A stretch of 64,000 nt of DNA, taken from assembly GCA_900469615.1 (NCBI GenBank), contig UBYA01000011.1, forward strand, positions 806,001 through 870,000, in the 5' to 3' direction. This document shows, in pieces, positions 26,821 to 35,115 of the stretch (positions are counted from its first letter, which is position 1; every line of letters starts with the position of its first letter). The DNA is from Hyphomicrobiales bacterium. GTDB taxonomy: Bacteria; Pseudomonadota; Alphaproteobacteria; Rhizobiales; Rhizobiaceae. The notes under the pieces are model-generated. The model searched no databases. It worked only from the letters and a program-made list of their open reading frames with translations, and was not told the origin of the DNA. The position numbers and the translations under genes are program-made.

Positions 26821-27765
26821 ATGACGAAAATTGCGCTGGCTATTCATGGTGGTTGCGGCGTCATGCCGGAAGACAGCATGACACCACAGGAATGGGAGGG
26901 CGCGCGCCGCGACCTGGCTGCTGCCCTGCGTGCAGGCTATGAGCGGCTGAAGGCCGGCGGCAGCGCGCTGGACGCGGTCGAGGCCGCCGTCGTGGTCATG
27001 GAGGATAGTCCGCATTTCAACGCCGGTCATGGCGCCGCGCTCAATGAGAACGGGGTCCACGAACTCGATGCCTCGATCATGGACGGCGCGACGCTGGAGG
27101 CGGGCGCCATCAGCGCTTCGCGGGCGATCCGCAATCCGATCAAGGCGGCTCGCGCTCTGATGGAGGATGGTCGCGCCGTCTACATGACCGGTCCCGCCGC
27201 CGATCGCTTTGCCGAAGCCAAGGGCCTGCAGGTCGAGCCGCAATCCTATTTCACCACGCAGAAGCGGGTCGAGGCGCTGGAGGCGATGAGACGCCATGCC
27301 GCTGCCGGAACGGAAGCGACCGAAAACGAAAAACACGGCACGGTCGGCGCCGTGGCGCTCGATGCCACCGGCCATCTCGCCGCGGCGACATCGACGGGCG
27401 GCTATACCAACAAGCCCGACGGGCGCGTGGGCGACAGCCCCGTCATCGGCGCCGGCACGTATGCGCGCGATGGCGTCTGTGCCGTTTCCGGCACGGGGAA
27501 GGGCGAATTCTTCATCCGCTACGTCGTCGGGCACGAGATCGCGTCTCGCATGGCCTATCTGCGGCAGGATATAGCGGCTGCGACGGATGGCCTCGTCCAC
27601 CAGGATCTGGCGCCCTATCAGATCGGCGCGGGACTGGTGGCCATAGACGCCGAGGGCGTGGCCGTAGCGCCCTACAATACACCGGGAATGTTTCGCGGCT
27701 GGGTGACACCCGAAGGCAAGGCTTTCGTTGCCACCCATGAGCAGGTCCACGAAATCGATCTGTGA
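26821..27765 (+). CDS. Isoaspartyl peptidase / L-asparaginase (plant type, Ntn hydrolase)
   Basis: A 314-residue precursor of the type that cleaves itself. The motif KHGTVGAVALD places the new N-terminal nucleophile at T174, and the substrate-binding loop TSTGGYTNKPDGRVGDSPVIGAG and the GTGKGEFFIR block are present. Members hydrolyse beta-aspartyl dipeptides and asparagine in the cytoplasm. Being last in the HyuA/DUF917/peptide-transporter unit, it could finish the degradation of an imported aspartyl compound; this is inference from context. Confidence 0.93.
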   Translation: MTKIALAIHGGCGVMPEDSMTPQEWEGARRDLAAALRAGYERLKAGGSALDAVEAAVVVMEDSPHFNAGHGAALNENGVHELDASIMDGATLEAGAISASRAIRNPIKAARALMEDGRAVYMTGPAADRFAEAKGLQVEPQSYFTTQKRVEALEAMRRHAAAGTEATENEKHGTVGAVALDATGHLAAATSTGGYTNKPDGRVGDSPVIGAGTYARDGVCAVSGTGKGEFFIRYVVGHEIASRMAYLRQDIAAATDGLVHQDLAPYQIGAGLVAIDAEGVAVAPYNTPGMFRGWVTPEGKAFVATHEQVHEIDL

Positions 27766-27874
27766 CGGAAGCTTCAGGCGCGAAGCCGTAGCTCAAGCGT
27801 CCGATGGGGCATGTCGCTGCATTTCGTCCTTGCAATGGTGACGCTTTCGAGCCTGCGGCGTTGAAGGCGGATCC

Positions 27875-28447
27875 TCAAACCGTCGTATCGGTCTTGGGAC
27901 CGATATGCGGAGCATCCCTTTCAAGCGTGTAGCAGCACTGGACGATGGTTTCGCGGCGCGAGCGCGAGAAAAGCTCCCTGCTGCCGGTCGGTACGAAGCC
28001 CAGTCTTGCCAGCACTCGGCCGGATGCCGGATTGTCGGATGCATGGCCGGATTCGAGCCGCGACAGGCCGACGTCGCGAAAGGCGAAGCCGATCAGCGCT
28101 TGCGCTGCCTCGAACGCATAGGCTTTGCCCCAGGCCGTTTTTTCCAGCCAATAGCCAAGGCTGCCCTCACCGCAGACGATGCCGTCGACATCGACGATGC
28201 CGATCATTCTCCCCGCCCGCTCGATGGCGAAGCGGTAGGCGGTGCCGTCCGTCCATTCGCGTTCGTGACCGGTAAACCACTCCTCCATATCTTTCTCGTT
28301 CGCAGGATAGGTGGCGTTGCTGAGCATGCGCGTCACGTTCCAATCGCTCTGGATTTCCCATGCCCGCCCTGCGTCCGCCGCCGATGTGGGGCGCAAGCGG
28401 AGCCGAGCGGTTTCCATGCAGGAACGAGGGATCGATGATGCAGTCAT
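27875..28447 (-). CDS. GNAT acetyltransferase, RimJ/RimL type
   Basis: A 190-residue protein that opens with METARLRLRP at residue 11 and contains GSLGYWLEKTAWGKAYAFEAAQALIGFAF and GLSRLESGHASDNPASGRVLARLGF, both typical of the RimJ/RimL acetyltransferases. The start at 28447 is chosen because AGGA lies 9 bases upstream; Met11 (28417) is a possible alternative. The substrate (a protein N-terminus or an amine) is unknown. Confidence 0.85.
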   Translation of the reverse strand: MTASSIPRSCMETARLRLRPTSAADAGRAWEIQSDWNVTRMLSNATYPANEKDMEEWFTGHEREWTDGTAYRFAIERAGRMIGIVDVDGIVCGEGSLGYWLEKTAWGKAYAFEAAQALIGFAFRDVGLSRLESGHASDNPASGRVLARLGFVPTGSRELFSRSRRETIVQCCYTLERDAPHIGPKTDTTV

Positions 28448-29045
28448 TCTGAACGTCCTGACAATGAATCCTATCCATGGAGACCAAAGGATGTGGAAGC
28501 CCCGAGTATCCGCGCGTGTGGCGGCAATGAAAACCGCTATCTGCGGCCGATGTCGCGCAGACCGCGGGAAGGCGATTGATGCGGCCCTTTGCGCCGCGTC
28601 GGGCGATCCGAGCGGGCCGCATATTCTTTAGCATCAGCCAATATGTTGCCGCAATGAGCGCGCAAAAGCGCCGCCTCCTGCGGGCCTGGCCGGCAGGAAA
28701 GGCAGGACCGGCCGTGAAAGCGTTCCGTTTACGAGGGGCGAACCCCCTTTCGCGGTCCGGTCCTTTCTCGCCGAGCGATGCCTGAATGGCCACGTTCCTG
28801 CGCCCGGGTTTTGATGACCGCAGGGCCTGCGAGCTGCGGAAATCACCTTCCTTCGCCGTGATACCCGGCATGTTGAACGCTGCAACCGGTCTTTGCAGAC
28901 AATGGCGCCGATCACGTTTTGGTGTTCTCACCAGCATGTGTGTAACAAGATGGCCCTCTCTTCCGTAATCCATAGTGACGGGGCACGGCACTGCCCGGAA
29001 ATGTCCTTGAAACCGGCGGCCTATCCGCTGAAGGAGAACGGTTCG
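28448..29045. other. 598-base gap with no recognisable gene
   Basis: Open frames exist on both strands, but none has a ribosome site together with a plausible protein. I found no tRNA-like or repeat structure. The promoter of msrB-dipZ probably lies in its right-hand 150 bases. Confidence 0.5.
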
Positions 29046-29540
29046 ATGCTGAACAGACGAGGAATGCTTCTGGCAACGGCTCTGGGTGCCCTTGGTTTGC
29101 GACTGGGCTATGGTTCCGCCGCGGCAGCGGCAAAGGATGCAGCGAATTTCCCCGTTTCCCACACGGACGAGGAATGGCATAAGATACTGACAGACGACCA
29201 ATATGCCGTTCTGAGAGAGGAGGGGACCGAGCGCCCCTTCACAAGCGAATTGCTGAACGAGCATCGCAAGGGCAATTTCGCCTGTGCCGGCTGCGATCAG
29301 GAAGCCTTCTCGTCGGCCACGAAGTTCGATAGCGGTACAGGCTGGCCAAGCTTCTGGGCGCCAATCGACGGAGCCGTGGCGACATCGCGCGATGCGTCCT
29401 TCGGCATGGTGCGCGACGAAGTGCATTGCAGCCGTTGCGGCGGCCATCTCGGCCACGTCTTCGATGACGGGCCGAAGCCGACCGGCCTTCGCTACTGCAT
29501 GAACGGCGTTGCCATGAAATTTCATAGAGCGACTGCCTGA
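29046..29540 (+). CDS. msrB: Peptide-methionine (R)-S-oxide reductase MsrB, exported
   Basis: A 164-residue protein. Residues 1-29 look like a twin-arginine signal (LNRRGMLLATALGALG), so the enzyme should act in the periplasm. It has two zinc-binding CxxC pairs (C80/C83, C128/C131) and the catalytic Cys C151 in GLRYCMNG. The usual resolving-Cys position (around T66) is not Cys, so reduction probably goes directly through a thioredoxin-like partner. AAGGAG lies 10 bases before the ATG. The next gene encodes just such a partner, 18 bases downstream. Confidence 0.93.
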   Translation: MLNRRGMLLATALGALGLRLGYGSAAAAAKDAANFPVSHTDEEWHKILTDDQYAVLREEGTERPFTSELLNEHRKGNFACAGCDQEAFSSATKFDSGTGWPSFWAPIDGAVATSRDASFGMVRDEVHCSRCGGHLGHVFDDGPKPTGLRYCMNGVAMKFHRATA

Positions 29541-29558
29541 ACGATCAGGAACCGAACG

Positions 29559-31403
29559 ATGCTTCTGTTTATCCTTGCCTATCTCGGCGGCGTTCTGACG
29601 ATCGTCAGCCCCTGCATTCTGCCTGTCCTGCCATTCGTTTTTGCGCGGGCCGGGCAGCCATTCCTGCGCAGCACGCTGCCGATGCTGATCGGCATGGCGG
29701 CGACCTTTGCCGCCGTTGCAACGCTTGCCGCCTTCGGCGGCGGCTGGGCCGTTGCGGCCAATGAATATGGGCGTTATGCGGCGATGGCGCTGCTGGCGCT
29801 TTTCGGCATCGTCCTCCTGTTTCCGTCGCTTTCGGATCGCCTGACGCGCCCTCTCGTGTCACTCGGCGCGCGGCTGTCGCAATCGGCCGACCGCTCAAGC
29901 CGGAGCGGAGGGTCAGCGGTTGCGGCATCGCTGCTGCTGGGGGTGGCGACCGGTCTGCTCTGGGCGCCCTGTGCAGGTCCGGTGCTTGGCCTCATTCTGA
30001 CAGGCGCCGCGCTGCAGGGCGCGAGCGTCGGCACGACGTTGCTGCTGCTCGCCTATGCGTTGGGCGCCGCCACATCGCTGGCGCTTGCGCTTCTGATCGG
30101 CGGCCGGGTCTATCAGGTTATGAAGCAATCGCTCGGCGTCGGCGAATGGCTGCGCCGCGGTGTCGGCATTGCCGTGCTGGTTGCGGTGGTGGCGATTGCG
30201 ATGGGGCTCGACACGGGATTTCTGACCCGGGCATCGCTCGCAAGCACGGCATCGCTCGAACAGGATCTGGTCGACCGCCTCCATGCCCAGGATAGGGACA
30301 AGTCCTCATCCGTCGTCATGAAGAATGACGGCGGCGCGATGATGAGCGCGACAAACCAGATGATGATGAACGCAAAGCCCGATGGAGCGACCGGCGGCGG
30401 CTCCATGGCAATGACGCAGAAGCCTGCCGCAGCGCAGCTGCCGGTCGAGGGACCGGTTCCTCCGCTCGACGGCGCCGTGCAATGGCTGAATTCGCCGCCG
30501 CTGACTGCCGCCGGTCTGAAAGGCAAGGTCGTCCTTGTCGATTTCTGGACCTATTCCTGCATCAACTGCCTGCGTGCCATTCCCTATGTCGAAGCATGGG
30601 CCCAGAAATATAAGGATCAGGGCCTCGTCGTCATCGGCGTCCACGCGCCCGAATTCGCCTTTGAAAAGAACGTCGACAATGTGAAGAAGGCCATTGCCGA
30701 TCTCGGTATTACCTATCCCGTCGCCATCGACAACAACTATGCGATCTGGCGCGCCTTCGACAATGAATACTGGCCCGCTCACTACTTCATCGATGCCCAG
30801 GGGCAGGTGCGCCACCATCATTTCGGCGAAGGCGATTACGATCAGTCCGAAAGGGTGATCCAGCAACTCCTCGCCGAGGCGGGCAGGACCAACGTGTCCA
30901 ATGATATCGTCGATGTGAAGGCGACGGGTGCCGAAGCCGCTTCCAACGAGGCCGATGTCCAGTCGCCGGAAACCTATGTCGGCTACCTTCGCGCCCAGAA
31001 CTTCGTCGACGATGCCGGCACCGTGAACGATACGTCTCACGACTATGTCGCGGCGACGCCGAAACTCAACGAATGGGGCCTTGCCGGCAACTGGACCGTC
31101 GGTCCGCAGGAGGCCACGTCCGACAGCGCCGACAGCCGTCTCTACTATCGCTTCCACGCCCGCGATCTGCATCTGGTGCTCGGGCCATCGGCGGATGGAA
31201 AACCCGTGCGCTTCCAGATCACCGTCGACGGCAAGCCGCCGGCAGACAGTCACGGCGTCGATACGGATGCAAACGGCAACGGCGTGGTGACGGGCCAGCG
31301 GCTCTATCAGCTCGTCCGCGCAAGCGGCCCGGTTTCGGACCATACGTTCGAGATCAAGTTCCTCGATCCCGGCGCTCAGGCCTACGCGTTTACGTTCGGC
31401 TGA
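29559..31403 (+). CDS. DipZ-like protein: CcdA membrane domain fused to a TlpA-like thioredoxin
   Basis: A 614-residue protein. Residues 1-225 are the CcdA/DsbD-like electron-transfer membrane domain with its two reactive Cys, C19 (SPCILP) and C138 (APCAGP). Residues about 254-290 form a Met-rich, Gly-rich linker. Residues about 300-450 are a TlpA/AhpC-like thioredoxin with CxxC C334/C337 (SCINC). Residues 470-614 form a beta-rich DipZ C-terminal domain. It moves reducing power from cytoplasmic thioredoxin to the periplasm. Next to an exported MsrB, its likely job is to keep that enzyme reduced. Confidence 0.92.
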   Translation: MLLFILAYLGGVLTIVSPCILPVLPFVFARAGQPFLRSTLPMLIGMAATFAAVATLAAFGGGWAVAANEYGRYAAMALLALFGIVLLFPSLSDRLTRPLVSLGARLSQSADRSSRSGGSAVAASLLLGVATGLLWAPCAGPVLGLILTGAALQGASVGTTLLLLAYALGAATSLALALLIGGRVYQVMKQSLGVGEWLRRGVGIAVLVAVVAIAMGLDTGFLTRASLASTASLEQDLVDRLHAQDRDKSSSVVMKNDGGAMMSATNQMMMNAKPDGATGGGSMAMTQKPAAAQLPVEGPVPPLDGAVQWLNSPPLTAAGLKGKVVLVDFWTYSCINCLRAIPYVEAWAQKYKDQGLVVIGVHAPEFAFEKNVDNVKKAIADLGITYPVAIDNNYAIWRAFDNEYWPAHYFIDAQGQVRHHHFGEGDYDQSERVIQQLLAEAGRTNVSNDIVDVKATGAEAASNEADVQSPETYVGYLRAQNFVDDAGTVNDTSHDYVAATPKLNEWGLAGNWTVGPQEATSDSADSRLYYRFHARDLHLVLGPSADGKPVRFQITVDGKPPADSHGVDTDANGNGVVTGQRLYQLVRASGPVSDHTFEIKFLDPGAQAYAFTFG

Positions 31404-31416
31404 CGGATTTCGTCAG
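31400..31416 (+). terminator. Short hairpin at the end of dipZ
   Basis: CTGACG and CGTCAG pair around a 5-base loop at the dipZ stop codon. The stem has only 6 pairs and no T run follows, so it is at best a weak terminator. Confidence 0.25.
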
Positions 31417-31441
31417 TTCCCGCGAACCCGCCCGGCAACCA

Positions 31442-31990
31442 TCAGAAGCTGGGCGGCGTGCAGGCGCTGATGACCTCGCATGGCACCGGCCCGACACAGC
31501 GGAAGCGATGCGGGCGGCGGCTTTCGAAATAATAGGCGTCGCCGGGGCCGAGAACGCGCCGTTCGTCGTCGACGGTAACTTCGAGGCGGCCGGAGAGGAC
31601 GATGCCGCCTTCCTCTCCTTCATGCACCAGCGGCACCTTGCCGGTATCGGCCCCCGGCTGGTAGCACTCCTTGAGGATCTGCAGGCTGCGGCCGAAAAGA
31701 TTCTCGCCGATCTGGCGGTAGGAAATCGGGCCTTTGCCGATCTCGACCAATTCCTCGGCGGCATAGAAAGCCTTCTTCGGCGTTTCCGGTTCGAAGGCAA
31801 AGAATTCGGCGAGACCGATCGGGATGCCGTCGAGGATGCGCTTCAGCGCGCCGACGGATGGATTGGCCGAGTTGGATTCGATCAGCGAGATTGTCGAATT
31901 GGTCACGCCGGCGCGCTTTGCAAGCTCGCGCTGGGAAAGGTTGCGCGCCAGGCGCAGATGACGCAGGCGATTGCCGATATCGACGGACAT
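31442..31990 (-). CDS. XRE-cupin transcriptional regulator (PuuR-like)
   Basis: A 182-residue protein. Residues 4-60 are an XRE helix-turn-helix (LRHLRLARNLSQRELAKRAG) and residues 105-180 a cupin sensor (VHEGEEGGIVLSGRLEVTVD). Its build matches PuuR, the repressor of polyamine catabolism. GGAGG lies 6 bases before the ATG at 31990, so the longer open frame is not used. It is divergent from the aminotransferase gene, its likely target. Confidence 0.9.
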   Translation of the reverse strand: MSVDIGNRLRHLRLARNLSQRELAKRAGVTNSTISLIESNSANPSVGALKRILDGIPIGLAEFFAFEPETPKKAFYAAEELVEIGKGPISYRQIGENLFGRSLQILKECYQPGADTGKVPLVHEGEEGGIVLSGRLEVTVDDERRVLGPGDAYYFESRRPHRFRCVGPVPCEVISACTPPSF

Positions 31991-32133
31991 TGCGGCCTCC
32001 GGTTTCTGATGTTCGAAATATCGAAAATATCCCATTTCGATCAAGTAAAATCAATAGGTTAATAGCTATAAGAAAAGGACTTGTTCGGAACAGGAAAATC
32101 GCTGATGTCAGGGATAGCGCAATGGAGGCGACC

Positions 32134-33468
32134 ATGGACAAGATCACTCATCCCAATACCCCTGTTCTCGATAATTTCTGGATGCCGTTTACGGCGAACC
32201 GGCAATTCAAGGCCGCGCCGCGGCTGATCGTCGCCGCCGACGGAATGTATTACACCGATGTCGACGGCAACAAGGTACTCGACGGTACGGCGGGTCTCTG
32301 GTGCGTCAACGCCGGCCATGGGCGCAAGAAGATCGTGCAGGCGGTCGAGCGCCAGCTTTCCACGATGGACTTTGCTCCGACCTTCCAGATGGGCCATCCC
32401 GTCGCCTTCGATTTCGCCGCCAAGCTTGCCGCGCATGCGCCGGGTGGCCCCGAAAGCGGGCTCGACCGCGTGTTCTTCACCGGATCGGGTTCCGAATCCG
32501 TCGACACCGCGCTCAAGATCGCCATCGCCTATCAGCGCGCGATCGGGCAGGGCACGCGCACCCGCGTCATCGGTCGTGAAAAGGGGTATCACGGCGTCGG
32601 CTTCGGCGGCATTTCCGTGGGCGGCCTCGTCAACAACCGCCGCGTCTTTCCGCAAATCCCCGCCGATCACATGCGTCATACGCTCGACGTTGAGCGTAAC
32701 GCCTTCAGCAAGGGGCTGCCTGCGCATGGCATCGAGCTTGCCGAGGATCTGGAGCGGCTGGTTGCGCTGCACGGCGCTGAAACGATCGCCGCCGTCATCG
32801 TCGAGCCGATGTCCGGCTCCGCCGGTGTCATCCTGCCGCCCAAGGGCTATCTGGAACGCCTGCGCGCCATCGCCGACAAATACGGCATCCTGTTGATCTT
32901 CGATGAGGTGATCACCGGCTTCGGCCGTCTCGGCACGCCTTTTGGAACCGATTATTTCGGCGTCGTTCCCGATCTCGTCACGACGGCAAAGGGCATCACC
33001 AACGGCACGATTCCGATGGGTGCGGTCTTTGCCAGCCGCAAGATCTATGATGGCCTGATGACCGGTCCGGAAAACCAGATCGAGCTTTTCCACGGCTATA
33101 CCTATTCCGGACATCCGGTCGCCTGCGCCGCCGGCCTTGCAACGATGGAGATCTACGAGGAGGAGGGGCTGCTGACGCGTGCAGCCGAGCTGGCGGACGA
33201 TTGGCAGACGGCGCTGCACTCGCTGAAGGGCCTGCCGCATGTGGTCGATATCCGCAATCTCGGCCTCGTCGGCGCCGTCGAGCTTGCGCCGCGCGACGGC
33301 GCTCCCGGCACGCGTGCCTACGACGTCTTCGTCGATTGCTTCCACAAAGGTCTGCTGGTTCGCGTGACCGGCGATATCATCGCTCTCTCCCCGCCGCTCA
33401 TCATCGAGCGAGCCGAGATCGAAACGATCGTCTCCGTGCTCGGCGACGCGCTGAAGCGAGCTGCCTGA
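32134..33468 (+). CDS. Class III omega-amino acid--pyruvate aminotransferase
   Basis: A 444-residue PLP enzyme. It has GSGSESVDTALKIA for cofactor phosphate binding, LLIFDEVITGFGRLG with the PLP-binding Asp, and VTTAKGITNGTIPMGAV with the Schiff-base Lys. The opening DNFWMPFTANRQFK is typical of beta-alanine/omega-amino acid:pyruvate transaminases. ATG at 32134 has GGAGG 5 bases upstream; ATG at 32122 is the alternative. With a PuuR-like regulator next door, a polyamine or omega-amine substrate is likely (inference). Confidence 0.92.
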   Translation: MDKITHPNTPVLDNFWMPFTANRQFKAAPRLIVAADGMYYTDVDGNKVLDGTAGLWCVNAGHGRKKIVQAVERQLSTMDFAPTFQMGHPVAFDFAAKLAAHAPGGPESGLDRVFFTGSGSESVDTALKIAIAYQRAIGQGTRTRVIGREKGYHGVGFGGISVGGLVNNRRVFPQIPADHMRHTLDVERNAFSKGLPAHGIELAEDLERLVALHGAETIAAVIVEPMSGSAGVILPPKGYLERLRAIADKYGILLIFDEVITGFGRLGTPFGTDYFGVVPDLVTTAKGITNGTIPMGAVFASRKIYDGLMTGPENQIELFHGYTYSGHPVACAAGLATMEIYEEEGLLTRAAELADDWQTALHSLKGLPHVVDIRNLGLVGAVELAPRDGAPGTRAYDVFVDCFHKGLLVRVTGDIIALSPPLIIERAEIETIVSVLGDALKRAA

Positions 33469-33472
33469 CAAT

Positions 33473-33515
33473 CCATGCCTCTGGCCGGTGCGATCGGCGC
33501 TGGCCAGAGGCATGG
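33473..33515. terminator. Bidirectional terminator-like hairpin
   Basis: CCATGCCTCTGGCC (33473-33486) and its exact complement (33502-33515) form a 14-base stem with a 15-base loop. It lies between the convergent ends of the aminotransferase and MerR genes, where a terminator used from both sides is expected. Confidence 0.7.
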
Positions 33516-33525
33516 TAGCGCTGCT

Positions 33526-34608
33526 TTAAAAAGTCGGGCGCAGATAGAGATGACTGATCTTTCCCCTGAACGTTTGGGCGAAACCCCATTCCATTTTGGA
33601 GTTTTCAAACTCGACATCGTAAATGTCGAGGCCATGCGAAACCCCCTTGAACGACAGTGCTTTTACCGGCCCCGCCTTCTCCAACTCGCTTTGAATGAAA
33701 TTCTTCTGTTCTGTTGCAAGCATCCCTAATCCGGGAGACATGCCGTCGATATCGGGTTCTCCCCGCGCGTGGTCTTCGATCACTCGTCGCAGAATGAGTT
33801 CGCTGTCCGGCATTGGCCTCTGATCTTCAATGCGCTGTGTCACCTTCTGCTCAATGGACCGCGCAAGATTAAGGTCCATTTTCTGCGCATGATCTTCAAA
33901 GCCGCCTTGGTGATGGATCAGGCTTTGGATATTGCCATTGCCGTCTCGATTGAATGAGATCTGTACGGGCAGTTCCTTCATGAAGAACCGGTCTTCACTT
34001 TCGGGGAATATACCAATGTCCTGCTGTCCGACGATGCGATAGAAAAGCTTGCCGTCGCGTTCGGACACTATGGAAATCGTGCCATCGTCGGTGCTATAGG
34101 CGCCGGCAAAGCTGGTAAACCGTGCTGGATCCATGACAACTTCGGTTCTCGGACGCATCTGTTCGTAGCGGCGCCAGGCCGGTGTGTCTTTTGACGATTC
34201 GATCATGTTCGTTTCCCTTGCTAGATGCGTTAGGTCGTCGATGGAGACGACGGCACCCGATCCGATTTTCGCTTGCAAAGCATCGATCACCTGCAATCCA
34301 TGCTCTGCGCGCGTTCTGGTCTCCTTCAAGGCGTCGCGCTGAAGCGAGAGAGTATGGGTCAAGTCCGTCGAATGGTTTCGGAGGAGTTTTTCGATGTCGC
34401 GCAAGCTGAGGCCGAGGGTTTTGAGGGCCAAAATTTCGTTCAGGCGCGTAATTTCATTGCGACCGTAGAGGCGCCATTGTTTCGAGGTGCGGCGTGGCGA
34501 GATCAGACCATGCTGTTCATAGAGCCTCAGCGCTCGAACAGTTATCCCTATCCGCTCGGCGCATTCGAGAGCCGTGATCAAAACTTCGTCGTGTGCGTGT
34601 CCTGACAT
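33526..34608 (-). CDS. MerR family regulator with a DUF3471-like C-terminal part
   Basis: A 360-residue protein, far longer than usual for MerR. Residues 8-75 are the MerR winged helix (ITVRALRLYEQHGLISPRRT), followed by a coiled-coil helix. From about residue 165 it has a sequence resembling DUF3471 (FAGAYSTDDGTISI, LFYRIVGQQ, FPESEDRFFMKELPVQISF), and the last 90 residues (DFSFKGVSHGLDIYDVEFEN-type) resemble the extra module found after beta-lactamase-related serine hydrolases. The second part may sense a small ligand. The target genes are unknown. Confidence 0.8.
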   Translation of the reverse strand: MSGHAHDEVLITALECAERIGITVRALRLYEQHGLISPRRTSKQWRLYGRNEITRLNEILALKTLGLSLRDIEKLLRNHSTDLTHTLSLQRDALKETRTRAEHGLQVIDALQAKIGSGAVVSIDDLTHLARETNMIESSKDTPAWRRYEQMRPRTEVVMDPARFTSFAGAYSTDDGTISIVSERDGKLFYRIVGQQDIGIFPESEDRFFMKELPVQISFNRDGNGNIQSLIHHQGGFEDHAQKMDLNLARSIEQKVTQRIEDQRPMPDSELILRRVIEDHARGEPDIDGMSPGLGMLATEQKNFIQSELEKAGPVKALSFKGVSHGLDIYDVEFENSKMEWGFAQTFRGKISHLYLRPTF

Positions 34609-34760
34609 GGAGAACTCCTTCGGAATTATCTCATAAGGTATGACGTTAGGTTCGGCTCAAGCGAGAAATTCGCGTGATGGGTAAACTTGACTGGACGGTG
34701 TCTCCCAATCGGCCATCCACCCCTCCCGGGAAACACGATATTGGACTCTTTACAAAGGAG

Positions 34761-34795
34761 TTAAACGTTTTTATTTTGCTATGAGCGTTTAGCGC
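34761..34795. promoter_or_regulatory. AACGTTT-type sites upstream of the lacI-type gene
   Basis: TTAAACGTTT (34761-34770) is nearly palindromic and matches the sites at 36274, 36295 and 42701. A related GAGCGTTTAGC lies about 15 bases further on. They sit about 345 bases before the LacI-family gene, too far for simple autorepression unless the promoter is here. Confidence 0.45.
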
Positions 34796-34856
34796 GGCGC
34801 CCACATCGCCGGCAGGAGGAACCGTTGGCGCCCATTCGCATCGATAATCTCCCTCG

Positions 34857-35102
34857 TTGATATCCTGCGCATCACCGATCCGGGCGCCGTCGATGCTGTT
34901 GGGCCGGGATGGTGTGCGCAAGCAATGGGAGATGGAAGTGGCGCGAGCGATCGCGGAAAAGTTCTGTTCTCTTGCCGCTAAAAGCGGTATGGCCGAAAAC
35001 TTCGACGCTCGGTCGGGGAGGGGATTGCGCGACCGGGCTTTCGCCTGGATATCCGCTGTCCATACCCTGCTGGCCGCCTTCCTCACCACGAAACAGCCGT
35101 AG
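34857..35102 (+). pseudogene. Possible 3' remnant of a glycoside hydrolase gene
   Basis: The frame translates to an 81-residue piece whose second half (EKFCSLAAKSGMAENFDARS, then GLRDRAFAWISAVHTLLA) resembles the C-terminal end of GH63/trehalase-like enzymes, where a FxExFDpxxGxGxGxxxFxWTAA pattern is common. No start, upstream catalytic part or ribosome site is present. It could be a decayed gene lost next to the LacI-family regulator. The similarity is by eye only. Confidence 0.3.
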
Positions 35103-35115
35103 CGAGCCGAACTGC

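Noticed and set aside
28448..29045. Search for a tRNA, small RNA or small gene in this gap.
   Set aside because: No cloverleaf, no clear stem with T run and no start site with credible coding sequence found.
34646..35089. 147-codon minus-strand frame upstream of the LacI-family gene.
   Set aside because: Low hydrophobicity, no motif and no ribosome site; the opposite strand looks more like decayed coding sequence.
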